From NCBI GenBank assembly GCA_947460165.1, contig CANHKH010000198.1, forward strand, positions 1-6,440: DNA of 6,440 nt. Direction: 5' to 3'. This stretch comes from Comamonadaceae bacterium. GTDB taxonomy: Bacteria; Pseudomonadota; Gammaproteobacteria; Burkholderiales; Burkholderiaceae_C. Within the stretch, counting starts at the first letter, position 1. Every line of letters starts with the position of its first letter. Of this stretch, positions 1 through 5,800 are shown piece by piece. Made by a program: the position numbers and the translations under genes. The notes beneath the pieces were generated by a model, which was not told where the DNA came from, did not search any database, and saw only the letters and a list, made by a program, of their open reading frames with translations.

Positions 1-602
1 GCCACATAGGCCAAGTCCAGGGCAGCGGCGCCAGGGCGGCGCACGCCGGCGCACTGGCTCATGACCTCGCCGAGCATGTTCAGGTAGCTTTTGAGCCTGT
101 CGCCCGGGCGGTAGGGAAAGCCAGTGGAGATCAGGCAGTCTTTGAGCTGGTTGCGCTTGGCCACGCGGATGCGCCTGTCGTTGAGGTAGGCGCCCCGGCC
201 CTTGGTGGCGCAAAACAGGTCGTTGCGGGTGGGGTCGTAGACCACGGCTTGCTCGACCTTGCCGCGCACGGCCAGCGCAATGCTCACGCAGTACACCGGA
301 AAGCCGTGAATGAAGTTGGTGGTGCCGTCCAGCGGGTCGATGATCCAGACAAACTCCGAGTCCCGGGCGCCGTGCTCGCTGCCTGATTCCTCGGCCAAGA
401 TGCCGTGGCCAGGGTAGGCCGTGAGCAGGGTTTCAATGATGATGGCTTCGGCCGCCTGGTCGATTTCGGTCACGAAATCGTTGGTCTGCTTGGCCGAGAT
501 GCGAACGGACTCCACATCGAGGGCCGCTCGGTTGATGATGGCGCCGGCGGCGCGCGCAGCCTTGATGGCCACGTTGAGCATGGGGTGGAGATTGCTGGAC
601 AT
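1..602 (-). CDS. suhB: Inositol-1-monophosphatase family protein SuhB (partial, C-terminus outside window)
   Basis: Reading the minus strand from ATG at 602-600 gives 200 uninterrupted codons up to the window edge; the family is usually about 260-270 residues, so roughly the last quarter is missing. The protein starts MSSNLHPMLNVAIKAARAAG, typical of SuhB. Metal-site motifs are visible: GHGILAEESG at residues 65-74 (ligand Glu about 71) and WIIDPLDGTTNF at 86-97 (Asp 89 and Asp 92). A SuhB-like segment, RRPGAAALDLAYV, ends at residue 200. The last metal ligand, in the WDxAAG-type motif, lies beyond the edge. The family hydrolyses inositol monophosphates with Mg2+ in the cytoplasm; in E. coli SuhB also works with the Nus factors in rRNA antitermination. 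The start is chosen by family similarity, since the Shine-Dalgarno match is weak. The gene points away from the operon to its right and is probably an unrelated housekeeping neighbour. Confidence 0.93.
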   Translation of the reverse strand, partial: MSSNLHPMLNVAIKAARAAGAIINRAALDVESVRISAKQTNDFVTEIDQAAEAIIIETLLTAYPGHGILAEESGSEHGARDSEFVWIIDPLDGTTNFIHGFPVYCVSIALAVRGKVEQAVVYDPTRNDLFCATKGRGAYLNDRRIRVAKRNQLKDCLISTGFPYRPGDRLKSYLNMLGEVMSQCAGVRRPGAAALDLAYV

Positions 603-719
603 TGGAGCTGAGTAAAGAGCAGGGGGCTGCCGCAGCGGTGACCGGTGGGCAGAACAATGGCTTGAGTTTACCGGCTCAGGCTTGGCCTATGGAGGCGCTG
701 CAGTGTGTGCAGGCTCACT

Positions 720-843
720 GTGAATCACTGGCAGATGCATAACGCGCCCTGCGCACGCCCAGCCAGCGTCTTTTTTTTGCTTCATCCCTGGACCTGGCTG
801 CAATTCACGGTCAGAATAAGCCCGTTCCTTTAGTGAATCGCTG
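720..843. repeat. Repeated GTGAATCRCTG motif in the intergenic region
   Basis: GTGAATCACTG at 720-730 recurs as GTGAATCGCTG at 833-843 (10 of 11 bases). An inverted copy of its core, ATTCAC, sits at 803-808. The first copy includes the small palindrome GTGA-A-TCAC, preceded directly by an overlapping TCAC-T-GTGA. The second copy ends inside the start of the IclR-like palindrome. Such spaced motifs could be binding sites for a regulator, but the motif is short and could be chance. Confidence 0.3.
755..778 (+). other. Weak hairpin followed by an eight-T tract
   Basis: ACGC at 755-758 can pair with GCGT at 766-769 around a seven-base loop, followed by C and eight T residues at 771-778. The shape recalls an intrinsic terminator on the plus strand. 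However, the stem is only four base pairs and no plus-strand gene within the window lies upstream to be terminated. It could instead damp read-through into the operon, or be just a T-tract upstream of the promoter. Confidence 0.2.
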
Positions 844-854
844 TTTCATATACA
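825..854 (+). promoter_or_regulatory. Possible sigma-70-like promoter of the transporter/enzyme operon
   Basis: A weak -35-like TTCCTT (825-830) and a -10-like TATACA (849-854) are separated by 18 bases, in the most AT-rich part of the gap and about 40 bases before the first start codon. Both boxes match the consensus poorly, so this is mainly an inference from position. The proposed -10 lies inside the palindrome at 842-859, which would let a bound regulator control polymerase access directly. Confidence 0.25.
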
Positions 855-859
855 AAACA
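842..859. promoter_or_regulatory. Candidate IclR-family operator palindrome
   Basis: TGTTTCATATACAAAACA is an imperfect inverted repeat: the TGTTT and AAACA arms match perfectly, the centre TATA is self-complementary, and 14 of 18 positions are symmetric. IclR-family proteins are known to bind short AT-centred palindromes of about this size in front of catabolic genes. An IclR-family gene closes the same operon at 5797. The site ends 37 bases before the ATPase start codon. That it is the binding site of that particular regulator is inference. Confidence 0.5.
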
Positions 860-896
860 TCCGGTGAGGGCGCGCAAGTGACTGTGAGGCGGTGGC

Positions 897-1706
897 ATGG
901 ACTCTGACGTGAAGGTGGCGGCTGTGCCCGCCATTGAGTTCCTGGGCGTGGACAAGCGCTTTGCCGCGCGTGGCAAGGCGGCCGAGGTCTTGGCCGCTCG
1001 CCAGGTGAGCTTGTCCATACAGCCCGGCGAGGTGGTCTCGCTGATTGGCCCTTCCGGCTGCGGCAAGAGCACGCTGCTCAACATGGGCGCGGGCTTGACC
1101 CGCCCCTCTGCCGGGGTGGTGAAGGTGCGCGGCGAGGTGGTGGCCGGGCCCAACAAGCATGTGGCCTTCATGCTGCAAAAAGACCTGCTCATGCCTTGGC
1201 GCACCATTTCCGAAAACGTCGAGCTCGGCCTGGAGCTGCGCGGCGTCAAGTCGGACCAGCGCCGACAGATTTCAGACCGCCTGCTGGCCCAGTGCCACTT
1301 GCAAGGCTTTGGCCCCAGCTACCCGCACCAGCTCTCAGGCGGCATGCGCCAGCGCGCTGCCCTGGCCCGCACCTTGGCGGTGGACCCGGCCGTGCTGCTG
1401 ATGGACGAGCCCTTTTCAGCGCTGGACGCGCAAACCAAAATGATCTTGCAGCAAGACCTGGCCCGCACCGTGGCCGAGGCGGGCAAAACCGTGCTCTTCA
1501 TCACGCACGATTTGTCGGAAGCCGTGGCCTTGTCTGACCGCATTTTGGTCATGAGCGAGCGCCCAGGCACCATTGTGGAAGAAATCACCGTGGACATTCC
1601 CGGCCGCGACAACCCGCTGCAGCGCCGCAAGCACGCCCGCGTGAACGAGCTGGTTTCGCGCTTGATGGACTTGCTCAAGCTCGACGCCCAAGCCCAGGTG
1701 CACTGA
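897..1706 (+). CDS. ABC transporter ATP-binding protein, NitT/TauT (SsuB/TauB-like) family
   Basis: This 269-residue cytoplasmic ATPase would drive import through the permease encoded at 2790. All nucleotide-binding motifs are intact: Walker A GPSGCGKST (51-59), Q-loop Gln 94, signature LSGGMRQR (146-153), Walker B VLLMDEP (166-172) with catalytic Glu 171, D-loop SALD (174-177) and switch His 204 in ITHDLSEA. Length and the segment QKDLLMPWRTISENV are typical of the nitrate/sulfonate/taurine branch. The ATG at 897 is the first possible start: an in-frame TGA lies at 885-887, and GAGG at 886-889 gives a seven-base spacing. It is the first gene of the apparent operon, with the candidate operator just upstream. 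The transported compound cannot be told from an ATPase. Confidence 0.95.
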   Translation: MDSDVKVAAVPAIEFLGVDKRFAARGKAAEVLAARQVSLSIQPGEVVSLIGPSGCGKSTLLNMGAGLTRPSAGVVKVRGEVVAGPNKHVAFMLQKDLLMPWRTISENVELGLELRGVKSDQRRQISDRLLAQCHLQGFGPSYPHQLSGGMRQRAALARTLAVDPAVLLMDEPFSALDAQTKMILQQDLARTVAEAGKTVLFITHDLSEAVALSDRILVMSERPGTIVEEITVDIPGRDNPLQRRKHARVNELVSRLMDLLKLDAQAQVH

Positions 1707-1748
1707 CCCTTTTTTGACCCCCTTCATTCAGACCCAAGGAGACCTGCC

Positions 1749-2762
1749 ATGCCCGTTGATTTGTCTTTTTCCCGCACCCTGCGCGCCAGCCGCCGAGCCG
1801 CCCTGGTGGCCGTGGCCAGTGCGGGCTTTGCCCTGCCAGCCCTGGCGCAAGCGCCGCTGCAAGAAATCACCTACCTCTTGCCGGCCCCCGGCACCTTGCC
1901 CGCCTTTGGCCCCTGGATGATTGCCCAGGCCAAGGGTTACTACGAAAAAGAAGGCCTGAAGGTGAGCTTTGTCACCGGCCGCGGCGGTGTGGACGTGGCC
2001 AAGCAGGTGGGCGCGGGCAATGCGGTGATTGGCGGCGCCATTGGTGACACGCCCATCATTGCGCGGGCCCAGGGCATTCCGGTCAAGGCCGTGGCCGTGA
2101 TGGGCGCAGGCTCGCTGATGCAGCTGGTCACGCACAAAGACGAGCGCATTGAGTCGCCACGCGAGCTCAAGGGCAAAACCGTCACCGTGCTGGCCTACAC
2201 CGACACCACTTACTACGCGCTGCTGGGCATGCTCTCCAAGGTGGGGCTGACCAAGAACGACGTGAACATCCAGGCCGCAGGCCCGGCCGGCGTGTGGCAG
2301 CAGTTTGCCGCCAAAAAGTCCTCGGGCATGGCCTCCACCCCGGACTGGACGGTCAACGCCATGGACGCAGGCGCCAAGGTCGACATCTTGCCCGCCGACG
2401 TGTACTTCAAGAGCATGGCCCAGGCGATTTTGGTGTCTGACGAGACCATTCAAAAGAACCCCCAGCTGGTGCAAAAGCTGGTGCGCGCCACGGTCAAGGG
2501 CATGAGGGACATCATGGCCGACCCCAAGGCCGCCTCGCTGGCCTATGTGCAAGCCGTGCCTGTGCACAAGGGCAAAGAAGCGTCCATCCAGCAAATGTTT
2601 GAGATGTACAACAAGTACGTGTACGCCAAGCAAGCCCAGCCCGGCGTGATGGACGAAACCCGCCTGGCCGACCTGCAAAAGTTCTACGTGAGCAACGGCG
2701 TGGTGCCCACGGCGGTGCCGCTCAAAGACCTCTACACCAACCAGTTTGTGCTGGCCAAGTGA
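1749..2762 (+). CDS. ABC transporter periplasmic substrate-binding protein, NMT1/SsuA/TauA-like
   Basis: A 337-residue solute-binding protein, expected to capture the substrate in the periplasm and deliver it to the permease at 2790. The N-terminus has a signal peptide: basic region with Arg 15-Arg 16, a hydrophobic Ala/Val/Leu stretch (17-30), and a likely cleavage after ALA (31-33) or AQA (33-35). The SRRAAL segment is a loose match to a Tat motif, so Sec export is more likely but Tat is possible. The mature part shows family traits: LLPAPGTLPAFGPWMIAQAKGYYEKEGL near 43-70, then a glycine-rich GGVDVAKQVGAGNA segment and GDTPIIARAQGIPVKAV. The start is supported by a strong AAGGAG at 1736-1741, seven bases before the ATG. 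The best Shine-Dalgarno site of the operon sits here, which fits the excess of binding protein usually needed. No residue seen fixes the ligand; sulfonate, nitrate, taurine or aromatic carboxylates are all possible for this fold. Confidence 0.92.
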   Translation: MPVDLSFSRTLRASRRAALVAVASAGFALPALAQAPLQEITYLLPAPGTLPAFGPWMIAQAKGYYEKEGLKVSFVTGRGGVDVAKQVGAGNAVIGGAIGDTPIIARAQGIPVKAVAVMGAGSLMQLVTHKDERIESPRELKGKTVTVLAYTDTTYYALLGMLSKVGLTKNDVNIQAAGPAGVWQQFAAKKSSGMASTPDWTVNAMDAGAKVDILPADVYFKSMAQAILVSDETIQKNPQLVQKLVRATVKGMRDIMADPKAASLAYVQAVPVHKGKEASIQQMFEMYNKYVYAKQAQPGVMDETRLADLQKFYVSNGVVPTAVPLKDLYTNQFVLAK

Positions 2763-2789
2763 CCGCTTTGCAGCTCTGAAGTACCTGCC

Positions 2790-3575
2790 ATGACCGATTT
2801 GTTGCGGCGCCATGCCACGGCGCTTTGGAGCTTGGCCGTGTTGCTGGCTTTTTTGGCCCTGTGGGAATGGGGGCCAGGCCTGCTGGGCGTGCCCGTGTTT
2901 GTGCTGCCGCCGCTGTCGCGGGTGGTGGAAGAAGGCGCTCGCATCTGGGGCGCCGAGCGGCTGATGTGGCACGCCGGCATCACCGCGTTTGAGGTGCTGG
3001 TGGGTTTTGTGCTGGGCTCGCTCTTGGGCGCCATGATCGGCTACGCCCTGGGCTTGTCGCCCCGGGTGGAGGCGGTGCTGTCGCCCTACTTGCTGGCCTT
3101 GCAAATTGCCCCCAAGGTGGCGTTTGCGCCGCTTTTTGTGATGTGGCTGGGCTACACCATTTACCCCAAGATTTTGGTGGCGGTCTTGATTGTGTTTTTC
3201 CCGGTGCTCATCAACGTGCTGTCGGCCATGCGCACCATGGACGCCGACATGATCAACCTGGCACGCTCGTTTTCAGCCAGCCGCCTGCAGGTGTTCCGCA
3301 TGGTCGAGTACCCCACCACCTTGCCCGCGCTGTTCTCAGGCTTGCGCATTGCCAGCACGCTGGCTGTGATTGGCGTGGTGGTGGGCGAGCTGGTGGGCGG
3401 CAACATGGGCCTGGGCTACCTGCTGGTGTTTTTTGAAGGCCAGGGCAACACGGCCGCCGTGTTTGTTGTGATTGGCGCGCTCACGGTCATCGGCATCGTG
3501 GCGTATTACGCCGTGGTGCTGGCCGAGGCCCGCGTGCTGCATTACCTGCCCAAAGCCGAAAACCGGATGACTTGA
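2790..3575 (+). CDS. ABC transporter permease, SsuC/TauC-like (BPD_transp_1 family)
   Basis: A 261-residue inner-membrane protein with about six hydrophobic segments (near 12-28, 66-88, 98-118, 127-147, 187-203 and 222-246), the usual size and layout for NitT/TauT permeases, which act as homodimers. The cytoplasmic coupling loop that contacts the ATPase is recognisable around 152-186, running from ADMINLARSFSASRLQVF to EYPTTLPALFSGLRIA, with the conserved Pro/Leu/Gly pattern. The start has only a weak GAAG (2778-2781) eight bases upstream; the gap to the binding-protein gene is 27 bases. With the ATPase and binding protein it makes a complete importer. The stop codon is followed after one base by the start of the SDR gene, so transporter and enzymes are very likely co-transcribed. 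Confidence 0.93.
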   Translation: MTDLLRRHATALWSLAVLLAFLALWEWGPGLLGVPVFVLPPLSRVVEEGARIWGAERLMWHAGITAFEVLVGFVLGSLLGAMIGYALGLSPRVEAVLSPYLLALQIAPKVAFAPLFVMWLGYTIYPKILVAVLIVFFPVLINVLSAMRTMDADMINLARSFSASRLQVFRMVEYPTTLPALFSGLRIASTLAVIGVVVGELVGGNMGLGYLLVFFEGQGNTAAVFVVIGALTVIGIVAYYAVVLAEARVLHYLPKAENRMT

Positions 3576-3576
3576 G

Positions 3577-4347
3577 ATGACCCACCCCCCTGAAATTTCT
3601 TTGGCCGGCGCACGCGTGCTCATCACAGGCGGCGCCCGTGGCCTGGGCGAGGCCTTTGTGCGCGCCTGCGTGGCCGCAGGCGCCCGCGTGGCCTTTGGCG
3701 ATGTGCTGCACGAGCGCGGCCAGGCGCTGGCGGCCGAGCTGTGCGCGAAACGCGCCGACTGCGCCAAATACCTGCCCATGGACTTGTCAGACCCCGCCGC
3801 CATCACCGAGGCCACCGTACAAGCTGCGCAATGGCTGGGCGGCTTGGACGGCTTGGTCAACAACGGCGCGGTCACCAACTCGGGCGGCAAGCCCATGGAA
3901 GACATCAGCCTGGACACCTGGGACCGCGTGATGAGCGTGAACGTGCGCGGCACCTGGTTGGCCACCGTGGCCGCGCGCCCTTGGCTCAAGGCCAGCGGGC
4001 GGGGCCGCGTGGTCAATTTGGCTTCAGACACCGCCTTGTGGGGCGCGCCCCGGCTCATGGCCTATGTGGCCAGCAAGGGCGCGGTGATGGCCATGACCCA
4101 CGCCATGGCCCGCGAGATGGGGGCCGACGGCATCACTGTCAACGCCATTGCGCCCGGCCTCACGCTGGTGGAAGCCACTGAATACGTGCCCGAGGCCCGC
4201 CACCGTTTTTACAACGACGGCCGCGCCATTCAGCGGCCGCAGGTGCCTGCCGACCTGCTGGCCCCCGTGTTGTTTTTGCTGTCTGAAGGCAGCGCCTACG
4301 TGACCGGGCAGGTGCTGCCCGTGAACGGCGGCTTTGTGATGAACTGA
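3577..4347 (+). CDS. Short-chain dehydrogenase/reductase (SDR), classical type
   Basis: A 256-residue cytoplasmic NAD(P)-dependent oxidoreductase of classical SDR length. The cofactor motif TGGARGLG is at 17-24; an Asp at 42 (end of beta-2, FGDV) hints at NAD preference. The structural NNAG motif appears as NNGA at 95-98. The catalytic tetrad is present: Asn 122, Ser 150, Tyr 163 and Lys 167 (YVASK), with the expected 13-residue Ser-Tyr spacing. The C-terminal part has VNAIAPGLTLVEAT (188-201) and the ending VTGQVLPVNGGF, both typical. The ATG follows the permease stop by one base and has no clear Shine-Dalgarno site, so translation is probably coupled. It likely oxidises an alcohol or diol, or reduces a ketone, of the imported compound or a derivative. 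The exact substrate is unknown; names such as 3-oxoacyl-ACP reductase, often given by similarity, are not supported by the context. Confidence 0.92.
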   Translation: MTHPPEISLAGARVLITGGARGLGEAFVRACVAAGARVAFGDVLHERGQALAAELCAKRADCAKYLPMDLSDPAAITEATVQAAQWLGGLDGLVNNGAVTNSGGKPMEDISLDTWDRVMSVNVRGTWLATVAARPWLKASGRGRVVNLASDTALWGAPRLMAYVASKGAVMAMTHAMAREMGADGITVNAIAPGLTLVEATEYVPEARHRFYNDGRAIQRPQVPADLLAPVLFLLSEGSAYVTGQVLPVNGGFVMN

Positions 4348-4361
4348 ACCAGGAGAAAACC

Positions 4362-4961
4362 ATGACCACCCCCCACGCAGCCAACGAACCCGTCTTCAAC
4401 GAACGCGGCTTGCAAGACGCCCACATCCCGCCTGAGGCGCAAATTCAAGCGGCCATGATGCAGGCCAGCGGCCAAAGCTTTGAGCAATGGATGGAAAGCC
4501 GCGTGGCCCGCAAGTCCACCCGCCGCTACGACTGGGACGCCCTCAAATTCCAGGCCGACTTTGACCCCAAGTACCGCCGCGCCCAAATGCGCTACGTGGG
4601 CACAGGCGGCACCGGCGTGGCCAAAGACAGCAACACCGTGGCGCCCGGGCACTTCACCTTTTCCACCATGCTGATCCCGGCAGGCAACATTGGCCCCTCG
4701 CACATCCACTACGACGTGGAAGAAATCTTTTTTGTGATGCGCGGCCAAATGAAGGTGGTGTGCGAGAAAGACGGCCATCGCTGGGAGGCCATTTTGGGCG
4801 AGCGCGATTTGATTTCTGTGCCGCCTGGTGTGTACCGCGAAGAGATCAACATTGGCGATGAAGACGCCCTCATGTGCGTGATGCTGGGCACGCCCAAGCC
4901 CATCACGCCGGTCTACCCGCCTGACTCGCCCTTGACCCAAATCAAACGCAACTTGCGCTGA
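4362..4961 (+). CDS. Single-domain cupin protein with altered third histidine position
   Basis: A 199-residue protein with one C-terminal cupin barrel (about 95-180) after a roughly 90-residue N-terminal extension rich in charged residues, for which I recognise no domain. Cupin motif 1 is clear: GPSHIHYDVEEIFFVMRG at 111-128, with His 114, His 116 and Glu 120 or 121 as metal ligands. Motif 2, from Gly 146 to Asn 163, keeps the PxG turn (Pro 154, Gly 156) and the final Asn, but Arg 159 stands where the usual His ligand would be. Cupins include dioxygenases, isomerases, lyases and non-catalytic binding proteins, so no reaction can be assigned. AGGAG at 4351-4355, six bases before ATG, supports the start. 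Its place between an SDR and a hydrolase suggests an enzyme of the same route, perhaps an isomerase, hydrolase helper or a ring/C-C cleaving oxygenase. Confidence 0.88.
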   Translation: MTTPHAANEPVFNERGLQDAHIPPEAQIQAAMMQASGQSFEQWMESRVARKSTRRYDWDALKFQADFDPKYRRAQMRYVGTGGTGVAKDSNTVAPGHFTFSTMLIPAGNIGPSHIHYDVEEIFFVMRGQMKVVCEKDGHRWEAILGERDLISVPPGVYREEINIGDEDALMCVMLGTPKPITPVYPPDSPLTQIKRNLR

Positions 4962-4969
4962 AGGCCCGC

Positions 4970-5800
4970 ATGGACTTGGCTCACCTCGCAGAGCGCTTTG
5001 CCGCCCAAACGGTGCAGACCGCCTTGGGGCGCACGGCTTTTCGCCAGGCGGGGCAGGGCGCCCCGGTGTTGGTGCTGCTGCATGGCATAGGTTCGGCCTC
5101 GGGCAGCTGGGTGGCCCAGCTGGACGCGTTGTCGGCCACGCACACGGTGCTCGCCTGGGACGCGCCAGGCTATGGCCAGAGTGAGCCGCTGCCGGACAGC
5201 CAGCCCACGCCTCAAGCCTATGCCCAGCGCCTGTGGGCCTGGCTGGACGCGCTGGGCTTCCATGAACCTCTTACCCTGGTGGGCCACTCCCTGGGCGCGC
5301 TCATGGCCACGGCTGCGGCGGCCGGCGAGCACAGCGCCCGCGTGCGCGCCTTGGTGCTGCTCTCGCCTGCGGCAGGCTATGGCCAAGCCGCGCCCGAGCT
5401 GCGCGAGGCCAAGCGCGACGACCGCTTGCACAAGCTGGCCAGCTTGGGCCCGGCCGGCATGGCCGAGCAGCGGGGCGCGGCCATGCTGTCGCCCCAGGCT
5501 CCGGCTGAGATGGTGGCCTACGTCAAGGACACCATGGCCCGCATTCACCCGGCGGGCTACACCCAGGCCACCCACATGCTGGCCAACGCCGACTTGGCCA
5601 GCTTGCTGGCCCAGGTGCGCTGCCCGGTGACCGTGGCCTGCGGCGAGGCCGACACCATCACCCCGCCTGCGGGCTGCAGGGCGCTGGCGGAGCAAGCTGG
5701 CTTGCCCGAGGCGCCCTTTGTGTCGCTGGGGCCGGTGGGCCATGCGTGTGCCATAGAAGCCGCCCCGGCGGTGAATGCGCTCTTGCAGGCTGAGGCATGA
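4970..5800 (+). CDS. Alpha/beta-fold hydrolase
   Basis: A 276-residue serine hydrolase of the alpha/beta fold. The oxyanion-hole HGIGS is at 38-42, the strand-4 motif AWDAPGYGQS at 62-71, the nucleophile elbow GHSLG at 105-109 (Ser 107), the likely acid Asp 228 in GEADTITPP, and the catalytic His 258 in GPVGHACAIEA. A lid region of about 65 residues lies between roughly 135 and 200. No signal peptide is seen, so it acts in the cytoplasm. Members of this size include enol-lactone hydrolases (PcaD type), meta-cleavage-product C-C hydrolases and carboxylesterases; I cannot separate these here. The gene starts 8 bases after the cupin stop, with GAAGG at 4960-4964 as ribosome site, and its end overlaps the regulator start by 4 bases. 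A role in cleaving an ester, lactone or C-C bond in the same pathway is inferred. Confidence 0.92.
   Translation: MDLAHLAERFAAQTVQTALGRTAFRQAGQGAPVLVLLHGIGSASGSWVAQLDALSATHTVLAWDAPGYGQSEPLPDSQPTPQAYAQRLWAWLDALGFHEPLTLVGHSLGALMATAAAAGEHSARVRALVLLSPAAGYGQAAPELREAKRDDRLHKLASLGPAGMAEQRGAAMLSPQAPAEMVAYVKDTMARIHPAGYTQATHMLANADLASLLAQVRCPVTVACGEADTITPPAGCRALAEQAGLPEAPFVSLGPVGHACAIEAAPAVNALLQAEA

Noticed and set aside
405..657. Short open frames on both strands around the suhB start
   Set aside because: They lie within or overlap the suhB reading frame, which has clear metal-binding motifs; they look like frame shadows.
1707..1748. T-run after the ATPase stop as a terminator inside the operon
   Set aside because: The six-T run has no stem before it, and the region reads as a short spacer with two TGACCC copies leading to a strong ribosome site.
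1728..3104. Long minus-strand open frame of 458 codons opposite the binding-protein and permease genes
   Set aside because: The opposite strand encodes two clear transporter proteins. The antisense product is rich in His, Gly and Gln with no recognisable domain, as expected from the complement of GC-rich codons.
3336..4058. Minus-strand open frame of 240 codons across the permease-SDR junction
   Set aside because: It spans the end of one well-supported gene and the start of another and shows no family features.
897..4347. Naming the transporter as taurine, sulfonate or nitrate specific (tau, ssu or nrt)
   Set aside because: No sulfonate monooxygenase, taurine dioxygenase or nitrate reductase gene is nearby, and the family is too broad for a ligand call from sequence alone.
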